A DNA stretch of 64,000 nucleotides from an uncultured Eubacteriales bacterium (GTDB lineage: Bacteria; Bacillota; Clostridia; Christensenellales; Aristaeellaceae): NCBI GenBank assembly GCA_902785105.1, contig CACZXF010000018.1, positions 1-64,000 on the forward strand, read 5' to 3'. A program made the position numbers and the translations under genes. Below are positions 36,476-44,060 of this stretch, in pieces. Each line of letters starts with the position of its first letter. Within the stretch, counting starts at the first letter, position 1. Under the pieces are notes generated by a model. It did not search any database. It was not told where the DNA came from and saw only the letters and a program-made list of their open reading frames with translations.

Positions 36476-36692
36476 GATAAACAGGGATTTGTCGGGGTGT
36501 TTGTTCGCGGCCACCTCATCCGCCCTCACGGGCACCTTCCCCTCAATGGGAAGGCAGGGAGTTAAGAACGGTGGCCCCAAAAGCCTTCCCCTTGAGGGGA
36601 AGGTGGCGCGTAGGCAACTTTGCCTTTGGCAAAGTTGGTCTGGCCAAAGGCCAGACTGCCACGGCTCAAACTATATTCCCTGTTCCTTGTGA
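36476..36692 (+). repeat. Intergenic element, core class 2 (copy I) with nested hairpins
   Basis: Left end GATAAACAGGGATTTGTCGGGG starts seven bases after the kinase stop. The core begins CACCTCATCCGCCCTCACGG and carries the CTTCCCC facing units. The right half is replaced by two perfect hairpins in tandem, AACTTTGCC-ttt-GGCAAAGTT (36616-36636) and GTCTGGCC-aaa-GGCCAGAC (36638-36656), and the right end is decayed (TATTCCCTGTTCCTTG). Confidence 0.78.
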
Positions 36693-36738
36693 TTAAGCAC
36701 TCTGTTTCCCGTCAATCCTCTCCATGGAGGTGTTGACG

Positions 36739-37404
36739 ATGGCCGGCCGGTGGATCGACAGAATCACATTGACAGCGCTTGGCGCGGCGGGGCTCTACCT
36801 GTTCTTTCTGAACGCGGGGCTGAGCATACCGTTGAGCGGAGCGCTGTCCTTGATTTGTATGGCACTTTTGGGATACCTGTACCGCTTCAGGCCGTGGCGA
36901 AATCACGTCACGCCCTCTCAGGCCAAGGTCGCGCTGACGGCCATTGCCATGCTGCCGGAAGCGGAGGCGGTTGAAGCATTTCAACGGCTGACGGGCAAAG
37001 GGGACATCATCCCCATCATCAAATATCCCGATTCATCGCTTTCTGCCGGGGAGATATTCAGCCAGTGGCGAAACCACCTGGGCAGTGAAGCGCTGACCCT
37101 TGTCGCCACCTGTCACGCCGAACCAGAGGCCGTCGCCCTTGCAAAAACGCTCGACAGGCCGAAATGCTTCGTCATCGACAGCGCCGCGCTCATCAAAGCC
37201 ATCCGCGCCACGGGCCTCTACGTCCCTCAAAATCCGCCGCGCAGGCGGCTTAAGCTGACCCTCCCCCATGTTCCTCCAAAGGCGGGCCTCTATGGGGCAA
37301 GCCTGCTGCTGATGTATATGCTTACCGGTCAGATGCTGTGTCTCATGTGCGCCATCGCGCTGATCGGGATAACGGGCGTCAGTTTAATCAAACGCTTCGC
37401 GTAG
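36739..37404 (+). CDS. Membrane protein with central soluble domain, unknown function
   Basis: 221 residues. Two N-terminal helices (~10-30, 35-50), a soluble middle of about 120 residues, and two C-terminal helices (GLYGASLLLMYMLTGQMLCL; MCAIALIGITGVSLI). The middle alternates strands and helices (ALTLVATCHAEPEAVALAKTL; CFVIDSAALIKAIRATGLY) in a way reminiscent of restriction-endonuclease-like (Mrr) folds, but I cannot show catalytic residues. ATG follows GGAGGTGTTGACG. Confidence 0.6.
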   Translation: MAGRWIDRITLTALGAAGLYLFFLNAGLSIPLSGALSLICMALLGYLYRFRPWRNHVTPSQAKVALTAIAMLPEAEAVEAFQRLTGKGDIIPIIKYPDSSLSAGEIFSQWRNHLGSEALTLVATCHAEPEAVALAKTLDRPKCFVIDSAALIKAIRATGLYVPQNPPRRRLKLTLPHVPPKAGLYGASLLLMYMLTGQMLCLMCAIALIGITGVSLIKRFA

Positions 37405-37450
37405 TTTTGTGTAAAATCAACGCAAGATGTCAGAAACAACAGAATCCCGC

Positions 37451-37479
37451 TTGACGGAGACAGCGCTGTGTCCTATAAT
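37451..37479 (+). promoter_or_regulatory. Promoter with operator-like palindrome, ldh
   Basis: TTGACG, 17 bases, TATAAT. The spacer is almost entirely an 18-bp palindrome GGAGACAGCGCTGTGTCC (37456-37473, eight of nine pairs matching), placed where a repressor would block RNA polymerase. Confidence 0.75.
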
Positions 37480-37530
37480 AGGAACATAACAATAGTATTC
37501 ATATATTGACCAATATCGGGAGGTTTTCAT

Positions 37531-38481
37531 ATGACGAACAGGAAGATTACCATAATCGGCGCGGGCAGCGTCGGCGCGACGGTGGCGTTCATGATGGCGG
37601 TCAAGGGCCTCGCGGCGGAGATCGTCATGATCGACATCAATGAGAAGAAGGCTCTGGGCGAGGCCATGGACATCCGTCAGGGCACGGCTTTCACCGCCCC
37701 GGTGGAGATCCACGCGGGCCGCTATGAGGATGCCGCAGGCTCTGACATCGTGGTCATCACCTCCGGACTGGGCCGCAAGCCGGGCCAGACCCGCCTGGAA
37801 CTGGCGCAGGTGAACGTGGGCATCATGAAGTCCATCGCCGCCGAGATCTCCAAGGTCTGTCCCGACGCCATGTACATCGTGGTCTCCAACCCCGTGGACG
37901 TGCTGACCTATGTGCTGAACAAGGTCACCGACATCCCCGAGAACCACATCATCGGCACTGGCACCCTGCTGGACACCGCGCGCCTGCGCTCCCGCCTGGC
38001 GGATTATCTGGAGGTCAGCCAGACGAACGTCCACGCCTACGTGCTGGGCGAGCACGGCGACAGCTCCTTCGTGCCGTGGTCCGTCACCCAGATCAGCAAC
38101 GTGCCCATCGAGCGCTATCAGCAGCAACTCTCCGGCTACGACGGTATCACCATGTCGCTGGACTATGAGAATATCGAGCAGTACATGCGCACCTCCGGCG
38201 GCAAGATCATCGGCCGCAAGGGCGCAACGTTCTACGCCGTGGCCATGTCCGTGTGCCACATCTGCGAGTGCCTGTTCTCCAACGCCAATGAGATCCTCAC
38301 CCTGTCCAGCCTGATGCACGGCGAGTACGGCGTGGAGGACGTGTGCCTCTCCGTGCCCACCATCCTCAACGGCAAGGGCATGCACGGCAAGTTGATCCTC
38401 GACCTCAACGAGGAGGAGCTGGGCAAGCTCCGCCACAGCGCCGACGTGCTGAAGAACATCATCAGCCAGGTGGACATCTGA
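37531..38481 (+). CDS. ldh: L-lactate/malate dehydrogenase family protein
   Basis: 316 residues. NAD-binding ITIIGAGSVGATVAF; catalytic His in GEHGDSSFVPWS (lactate-dehydrogenase type; malate dehydrogenases usually have GGHGD); LDTARLRSRL with the substrate Arg. The mobile loop reads GLGRKPGQTR: the residue that is Gln in lactate dehydrogenases is Arg, as in malate dehydrogenases. So the reaction may be pyruvate to lactate, oxaloacetate to malate, or broader. ATG follows GGGAGGTTTTCAT. Single gene between a strong promoter and terminator. Confidence 0.88.
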   Translation: MTNRKITIIGAGSVGATVAFMMAVKGLAAEIVMIDINEKKALGEAMDIRQGTAFTAPVEIHAGRYEDAAGSDIVVITSGLGRKPGQTRLELAQVNVGIMKSIAAEISKVCPDAMYIVVSNPVDVLTYVLNKVTDIPENHIIGTGTLLDTARLRSRLADYLEVSQTNVHAYVLGEHGDSSFVPWSVTQISNVPIERYQQQLSGYDGITMSLDYENIEQYMRTSGGKIIGRKGATFYAVAMSVCHICECLFSNANEILTLSSLMHGEYGVEDVCLSVPTILNGKGMHGKLILDLNEEELGKLRHSADVLKNIISQVDI

Positions 38482-38500
38482 TTTTTATCAACTATATGAC

Positions 38501-38543
38501 AACGACGGGACGCATCGCAAGGCGTCCCGTCGTTGTGTTTTTA
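38501..38543 (+). terminator. Terminator of ldh
   Basis: ACGACGGGACGC / GCGTCCCGTCGT stem then TGTGTTTTTA. Confidence 0.85.
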
Positions 38544-38559
38544 TAAAAAGGCAAGTCTG

Positions 38560-38715
38560 TTAAATTCAATGGAGTTTATCGAGAAAACCAAATAACCCTG
38601 TAGGGGCGCCGTTTCGGCGCCCGTCCCTGTGAGACAGCGCAATCTACCGGACGGGCGGCGAAACGCCGCCCCTACAAGAGAGCGAGTAACTCCCCGACAA
38701 GTCCCCGATTATCCA
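38560..38715 (+). repeat. Intergenic element, core class 1 (copy J)
   Basis: The core (38597-38680) keeps TGTAGGGGCGCCGTTTCGG and GGCGAAACGCCGCCCCTACA; the right end is CCCCGACAAGTCCCCGATTATC, the left end is poorly kept. It ends five bases before the ROK gene stop codon. Confidence 0.78.
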
Positions 38716-38719
38716 CAAA

Positions 38720-39964
38720 CTACGAATAGGTCGTCTCGTCGCTGAACAGCCGGTCTATGAGCAGCGTGTAGGCCCCCAGAGTGGTCAGCGTCTGGATAGA
38801 GCGCTGGTCCATCTCCAGGGCGAAAGGGTTGTCATCGTAATAGTGGAAGGTCCGAAGCTCGCGGAAAAGCGTCTCGCGGAAGTGGTCGTCCGCATAGGCG
38901 TAGTCGCCCTGAAAGATGACCCGATCCGGGTTGAACATGAGGGTCAGGTTGCGAAGGGCGCTGGCAAAGCGGGTGGCAGCGTAGGCGGACAGCCGACGGC
39001 CCAGGGAATCGCCATTGGCGGAGGCTTCAAACATGCCCTGTATGGTCAGCTCATCCAGACGCCCCGCGGCCAGCGCGGAATCGGGATGCTCCCCGGCCCA
39101 CTGGGCCGCCAGGGCGCGCAGGCGCTCGGCACTCACCTGGCGTTCAAAGCAGCCGCGGCCGCCGCAGCCGCAGACCTCGGAATCCTCTGGATTGAGTGTC
39201 ATGTGGCCGATCTCGCCGATCAGCGCGTCCTTGCCGCGAAGGATATGCCCCCGATCCATCATACAGGCCGCGATGCCGCCCCAGCGGGAAAACACCGCTG
39301 CCTCCCGCAGATGGCGGGCGCGGGCATCGGGAAGATAGGCGCACCCGCAGACCCGGCTGACGTTCTCGGTACGGATCATCACGTCCTCGCCAAAGTGCGC
39401 CTTCACCTTTTCCGCGATGGGCACATCCTTGCCCCAGTCGGGAAACAGCGAATTAAAGCGCAGGCGGTTGGTGCGCGGCTCCATGATGCCGGAGCTGTTG
39501 ACGCACACGCCGCGCAGATCCGCAACGTCGATGCTGTGTTTCTCCAAAAGCCGATCGCAGGCCGCGATGGCCACGTCCATGATCATGTCCACCGGCTGGT
39601 TGACGATGTCCTCACAAATGTAGTCGTCGATGGTCTCACAGCGATAGTTGAACAGTGAAATATAGAGACAGTTCGGGCAGATGAGCAGATTGATGAGATA
39701 CCGCTGGGCCGAGAGCGTGAAAAGCTCCGCCCGCTTGCCGCCCATGCTGCTGGAATCGGCCTTGCCGTCGGAAACGATGATGCCCTTGTCCAGGAAAAAC
39801 TGGATGGCCTTCATCACCGTCTGTCGGCTGATCCCCACCGCGCGGGCGATATCGGCTACAGAATACACAGCGCCAGACTTGAACAGCTCAAGTATCTGCA
39901 TTCGGTTGTTGAGTTTCAGGTCTGAGGGCCGCGTCGCAGCCATGGACATGTCCCATTGATGCAT
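38720..39964 (-). CDS. ROK-family transcriptional regulator (NagC/XylR type)
   Basis: 414 residues. N-terminal winged HTH (NNRMQILELFKSGAVYSVAD; IARAVGISRQTVMKAIQFFL) followed by a ROK sugar-kinase-like domain. The zinc motif is EVCGCGGRGCFE and GEIGHMTLN is the family signature, while the N-terminal ATP loop is not conserved, as in regulator rather than kinase members. ATG follows GGGGGGATCAAT. It diverges from an aldo/keto reductase gene with a 336-base intergenic region, so that gene or the nearby sugar genes are candidate targets. Confidence 0.9.
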   Translation of the reverse strand: MHQWDMSMAATRPSDLKLNNRMQILELFKSGAVYSVADIARAVGISRQTVMKAIQFFLDKGIIVSDGKADSSSMGGKRAELFTLSAQRYLINLLICPNCLYISLFNYRCETIDDYICEDIVNQPVDMIMDVAIAACDRLLEKHSIDVADLRGVCVNSSGIMEPRTNRLRFNSLFPDWGKDVPIAEKVKAHFGEDVMIRTENVSRVCGCAYLPDARARHLREAAVFSRWGGIAACMMDRGHILRGKDALIGEIGHMTLNPEDSEVCGCGGRGCFERQVSAERLRALAAQWAGEHPDSALAAGRLDELTIQGMFEASANGDSLGRRLSAYAATRFASALRNLTLMFNPDRVIFQGDYAYADDHFRETLFRELRTFHYYDDNPFALEMDQRSIQTLTTLGAYTLLIDRLFSDETTYS

Positions 39965-40011
39965 ATTGATCCCCCCGCGTGTGGTCGGCCGGATGTATAC
40001 TTAGATAATCC

Positions 40012-40041
40012 AGTATAGCATGTTAACAAAGTGGTTGTCAA
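40012..40041 (-). promoter_or_regulatory. Promoter of the ROK gene
   Basis: Minus strand TTGACA, 18 bases, TATACT with TGC before the -10. The rest of the 39,965-40,300 gap is AT-rich with no gene seen. Confidence 0.75.
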
Positions 40042-40220
40042 GATTTATAACCCCGTTAAGCGCTATATTTTATAATAATTTTCATATAATCCCGGCAGAT
40101 TTATGAGGATTTACACCCCCTTCAACGTTAATTTTCGCAATTTTTGTGATTTCTGCAACTAAACATGTATTTCCTGATTATGGGGCAGTATTGCTTTTTA
40201 CGCTTTGCTTAACATTTACC

Positions 40221-40249
40221 TTGCAAAAATCGGAGGGCTGTGTTATCAT
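40221..40249 (+). promoter_or_regulatory. Promoter of the aldo/keto reductase gene
   Basis: TTGCAA, 17 bases, TATCAT. Confidence 0.6.
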
Positions 40250-40300
40250 ATTTCCATATATCACCGCTTTCGATGCTACATAGCGACAGGAGGGACGCCC

Positions 40301-41311
40301 ATGATTTACGGCAACATTGAGCACGTCGAGAAGCCCGTTTCGCGCATCGTATTCGGCACGGCGACGCAAATCCTCTTCAATGCCTTTCGCTCGGTTTATG
40401 AGAACGCGCCGGACTTTGAAGCCCGTCTGAACGCGGCCTTCGCGCTGCTGGACGACATGTACGCCGAGGGCGTGAACTGCTTCGACTGCGCCGACCACTA
40501 CGGTGAGGAGCCGCTGGGCGAATGGCTGGAGGCCCGAGGGCTTCGGGACAAAGTCTTAATCCTTGCAAAGGGCGCACACCACAACCGCTGGCGCAAGCGG
40601 GTGACGGATTTCGACATCCTCCACGATGTACATAATTCCCTTGCAAAGTTAAAGACGAACCATCTGGACATCTACATGCTCCACCGGGACGACCCCGAGG
40701 CGGCGGTGGGTCCGCTGATGGACGCCCTGAACCGCTGCCGGGACGAGGGGAAGCTGGGGGCTTTCGGCGTCAGCAACTGGACCATCCCCCGCATCGAGGC
40801 CGCCAACGACTACGCCGCAAAGCACGGACTCCAGCCCTTCACGGTGTCCAGTCCCAACTTCGGCCTGGCCGACCAGATCTGCGACCTGTGGGGCGGCGGC
40901 TGCGTGACCATCTCCGGCCCCGCCAATGTGGAGGCCCGCCGGTGGTACGCCGAACAGAAAATGCCCGTGTTCGCCTATTCCTCCATGGCCAGGGGCTTTT
41001 TCTCCGGGCGCGTCAGGAGCAACGACCCTTCCTCCGCGGAACGCTGCATGGATGAATTTGGCATCAAGGGCTATGTATGCCCGGAGAACTTCGAGCGCCT
41101 GTGCCGGTGCGAAATCCTTGCAAAAGAAAAGGGCGTCACCGTCCCACAAATCGCCATGGCGTGGCTGTTCAATCAGCGTGAACTCAATATCTATGCTTTA
41201 ACTTCCCCCACGAAGCGCGAACATATGCGGGACAATGTTACAGCCAGTGCGTTAAAACTCACGGATGATGAATGCCGCTGGCTGAACCTGGAGGCAGAAG
41301 TCCAGCCATAA
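40301..41311 (+). CDS. Aldo/keto reductase
   Basis: 336 residues, NADPH-dependent oxidoreductase with a TIM barrel. Catalytic tetrad pieces: CFDCADHYG (Asp, Tyr), ILAKGAH (Lys), IYMLHRDDP (His). FGVSNWTIPRIEA and QIAMAWLFNQ are typical later strands, and YALTSPTKREHMRDNV binds the cofactor. ATG 40301 follows AGGAGGGACGCCC; the frame stays open upstream without a better start. Substrate unknown; divergent from the ROK regulator. Confidence 0.88.
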   Translation: MIYGNIEHVEKPVSRIVFGTATQILFNAFRSVYENAPDFEARLNAAFALLDDMYAEGVNCFDCADHYGEEPLGEWLEARGLRDKVLILAKGAHHNRWRKRVTDFDILHDVHNSLAKLKTNHLDIYMLHRDDPEAAVGPLMDALNRCRDEGKLGAFGVSNWTIPRIEAANDYAAKHGLQPFTVSSPNFGLADQICDLWGGGCVTISGPANVEARRWYAEQKMPVFAYSSMARGFFSGRVRSNDPSSAERCMDEFGIKGYVCPENFERLCRCEILAKEKGVTVPQIAMAWLFNQRELNIYALTSPTKREHMRDNVTASALKLTDDECRWLNLEAEVQP

Positions 41312-41322
41312 ATAAATATTGT

Positions 41323-41351
41323 TTGGAATCAGCGCCAATATATGATATAAT
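41323..41351 (+). promoter_or_regulatory. Promoter of the flavodiiron protein gene
   Basis: TTGGAA, 17 bases, TATAAT. Confidence 0.75.
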
Positions 41352-41393
41352 GATTGCAGGACAACCCATGGAAAATAAAGGAGGCGGTGCGAC

Positions 41394-43238
41394 ATGTACT
41401 GCGTAAAACAGATCACCAACGATATGTACTGGGTGGGCGGCAGCGACCGGCGGCTGGCCCTGTTTGAGAACGTCTATCCCATCCCCGAGGGCGTCTCCTA
41501 CAACGCCTATCTGGTGCTGGACGAGCAGACGGTGCTCTTCGACACGGTGGACCGGGCGGTCAGCGAGGTGTTCTTTGAGAACATCGCCCATCTGCTGGAC
41601 GGCCGGAAGCTGGACTATGTGGTGGTGAACCACATGGAACCTGACCACGCCGCGACCCTTCAGGAGCTGGTGCTGCGCTATCCCGATGTGCAGATCGTCA
41701 CCTCCGTCAAGGCGCTGGCGATGATCAAGAATTACTTCACCTTTGACACCTCCAAGATCCGCACGGTCAAGGAGATGGAGACCCTCTGCACGGGCCGCCA
41801 CACCTACGCCTTCGCCATGGCGCCCATGGTCCACTGGCCGGAGGTCATGGTGAGCTACGACACCACGGAAAAGATACTCTATTCCGCCGACGCCTTCGGC
41901 ACCTTCGGCGCGCTGAACGGCAACATCTTCGCCGATGAGCTGAACTTCGAGACGGAATACCTGGCCGAAGCCCGCCGCTATTACACCAACATCGTCGGCA
42001 AGTACGGCACCCAGGTCCAGGCCCTGCTGAAGAAGGCCGCGAAGCTGGACATCCAGATGGTCTGCCCCCTCCACGGCCCCGTCTGGCGCAAGCACATCGA
42101 CTGGTTCATCGAGAAGTACCAGAAGTGGTCCACCTATACTCCCGAGGACGACGGCGTCATGATCGCCTATGCCAGCGTCTACGGCCACACCGAGAACCTG
42201 GCGAACATCATCGCCTCCAAGCTGGCCGACGCGGGTGTGCGGAACGTGAAGATGTACGACGTATCCGTGACTCATCCCTCCTACATCGTGTCCGAGGCCT
42301 TCCGGGTCAGCCACATCGTGTTCGCTTCCACCACCTACAACGCGGGCATATTCGTCAACATGGAGAACGCCCTCCACGACATCGTGGCCCACAACCTGCA
42401 AAACCGCACCATCGCCATCGTGGAGAACGGCTCCTGGGCCGCCACCTCCGGCGGGCTCATGCGGGAGCTGCTGGGCAAGCTGAAGAACTGCACCATCCTG
42501 GAGGAGGGCGTCAGCCTCAAGTCCGCCCTCAAGGCCGAGCAGCTCCACGATGTGGACGCCCTGGTGGACGCCATCGTGAACAGCCTGCCCAAGCCCGAGG
42601 TCATCGAGCACAAGCCCAGCGAGGTGGTCGAGCCCAACGCCATGTTCAAGCTCTCCTACGGCCTGTTCGTGCTCACCGCCAAGGACGGCAAGAAGGACAA
42701 CGGCTGCATCATCAACACCGCCCAGCAGGTCACCAGTCAGCCCAACCGCATCTCCATCTGCGTCAACAAGAACAACTTCACCCATGACATGATCGTCAAG
42801 ACCGGCGAGTTCAATGTCAACATCCTCAGCCAGGACGCCACCTTCGATATCTTCAAGTGGTACGGCTTCCAGTCCGGACGGAACGTGGAGAAGATTCAGG
42901 GTGAAAAGCTGCTCAGGGCCCGCAACGGCATCGTCTACCTCGAGGGCTGCACCAACAGCTTCATCTCCGGCAAGGTCGTCGAGATGCACGATTACGGCAC
43001 CCACACCCTGTTCGTGGCCGATGTCACCGAGGCCCGCGTGTTGGGTAACGTCCCCTCCGTGACCTACGCCTACTATTTCGCCAACATCAAGCCCAAGCCC
43101 GCCGCCGCCCCCGCCGCCAAGAAGGTCGGCTGGGTCTGCAAGATCTGCGGCTACGTCTACGAAGGCGAAACCCTCCCCGAAGATTTCATCTGCCCCCTCT
43201 GCAAACACCCGGCATCGGATTTTGAAAAGCTCAAATAA
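41394..43238 (+). CDS. Flavodiiron protein with flavin reductase and rubredoxin domains
   Basis: 614 residues reducing O2 and/or NO in the cytoplasm. Order: metallo-beta-lactamase-like diiron domain (1-~250) with NHMEPDHAAT, MVHWPE, SADAFG and LHGPVW supplying ligands; flavodoxin domain (~255-400) starting IAYASVYGHTENLA; flavin reductase-like domain (~415-565) with INTAQQVTSQPNRISICVNK; and a C-terminal rubredoxin with CKICGYVYEGE and CPLCKHP. The four-domain chain may take electrons from NAD(P)H-reduced flavin or from other rubredoxin partners without a separate gene. ATG follows AAAGGAGGCGGTGCGAC. Confidence 0.93.
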   Translation: MYCVKQITNDMYWVGGSDRRLALFENVYPIPEGVSYNAYLVLDEQTVLFDTVDRAVSEVFFENIAHLLDGRKLDYVVVNHMEPDHAATLQELVLRYPDVQIVTSVKALAMIKNYFTFDTSKIRTVKEMETLCTGRHTYAFAMAPMVHWPEVMVSYDTTEKILYSADAFGTFGALNGNIFADELNFETEYLAEARRYYTNIVGKYGTQVQALLKKAAKLDIQMVCPLHGPVWRKHIDWFIEKYQKWSTYTPEDDGVMIAYASVYGHTENLANIIASKLADAGVRNVKMYDVSVTHPSYIVSEAFRVSHIVFASTTYNAGIFVNMENALHDIVAHNLQNRTIAIVENGSWAATSGGLMRELLGKLKNCTILEEGVSLKSALKAEQLHDVDALVDAIVNSLPKPEVIEHKPSEVVEPNAMFKLSYGLFVLTAKDGKKDNGCIINTAQQVTSQPNRISICVNKNNFTHDMIVKTGEFNVNILSQDATFDIFKWYGFQSGRNVEKIQGEKLLRARNGIVYLEGCTNSFISGKVVEMHDYGTHTLFVADVTEARVLGNVPSVTYAYYFANIKPKPAAAPAAKKVGWVCKICGYVYEGETLPEDFICPLCKHPASDFEKLK

Positions 43239-43250
43239 GGGAATCATCAG

Positions 43251-43277
43251 GACAGGGACGCACTGCGTCCCTGTTTT
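43251..43277 (+). terminator. Terminator of the flavodiiron protein gene
   Basis: ACAGGGACGCA-CTGCGTCCCTGT then TTTCG. Confidence 0.78.
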
Positions 43278-43367
43278 CGTACCTTTCCCGATTTATTACT
43301 TGCAACTTTCTCTATTTGAGGTTATAATAGAAATGTTAATCATGCAGAGGAAGACGGGAATAATACC

Positions 43368-43970
43368 GTGAAGAATTTTTTCAGGAGCCTGTTTAAGAAG
43401 CCGGAGAAGTGGATCTCGGTGGATGTTGAGCTGGACGGGATGCACCCCAGCAGGATCATACAGCTTTCTTATATCATCATCGAAGGGCGGAAAATTAAAG
43501 GGAAGAATTTCTATTTCCCGGCGAAGGCGGTGAACCGGTACGCGCGGAAAGTGCACGGGCTGAGCGTCCACGATCTGTGGCGGCTGTCGGAGGGCAAGAC
43601 CTTTGAGGACCACATGGACGAGATCTACCGGGACTTCGAGGATTGCAGGCTGGTGATCGGGCACGACGTGGGCGGCGACGTGAAGTACATCCGCCGGGAA
43701 TTCCAGCGATACGGGGTGAAGCTCCCGGACTATCCCATCTTCTGCACACTGAAGCACTACACGGAGGAGGCCCACATTCCACTGAAACAGAATCCCAACG
43801 TACTGAAACCTCCGCGTCTTGAAGAACTCTGCAACCACTTCGGGCTGACCCAGGAATTCATCGCGGCACGCTGTCAGAAATGGTATGGCGGCGGGGACCA
43901 CTACCACGACGCCCGGTTCGACGCCGCGGCGGCGTATCTCTGCATGGTAGTCGGTGAAAAGATGGGATAA
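43368..43970 (+). CDS. DEDDh 3'-5' exonuclease family protein
   Basis: 200 residues. Exonuclease motifs: ExoI SVDVELDG (Asp and Glu), ExoII VIGHDVGGDVKYI, ExoIII HYHDARFDAAAAY (His, Asp). It resembles the epsilon-type proofreading or RNase T-like fold without other domains. Start GTG with AGACGGGAATAATACC upstream. A strong terminator follows. Target DNA or RNA cannot be told. Confidence 0.82.
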   Translation: MKNFFRSLFKKPEKWISVDVELDGMHPSRIIQLSYIIIEGRKIKGKNFYFPAKAVNRYARKVHGLSVHDLWRLSEGKTFEDHMDEIYRDFEDCRLVIGHDVGGDVKYIRREFQRYGVKLPDYPIFCTLKHYTEEAHIPLKQNPNVLKPPRLEELCNHFGLTQEFIAARCQKWYGGGDHYHDARFDAAAAYLCMVVGEKMG

Positions 43971-43998
43971 GCGAACAATGTCCGCCGCTAAATAAAAA

Positions 43999-44038
43999 GA
44001 CACCAGCGATTGATTTGAATCGCTGGTGTTTTTTGTCT
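43999..44038. terminator. Terminator between exonuclease and GDPD genes
   Basis: ACACCAGCGATT / AATCGCTGGTGT followed by six T on the plus strand, with A residues upstream that could serve the minus strand. Confidence 0.8.
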
Positions 44039-44060
44039 TTTGGAAGGTCGCCCTTCTTCT

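Noticed and set aside
37456..37473. Rex (redox) operator at ldh
   Set aside because: The palindrome GGAGACAGCGCTGTGTCC does not match the TTGTTAA-N4-TTAACAA type expected for Rex.
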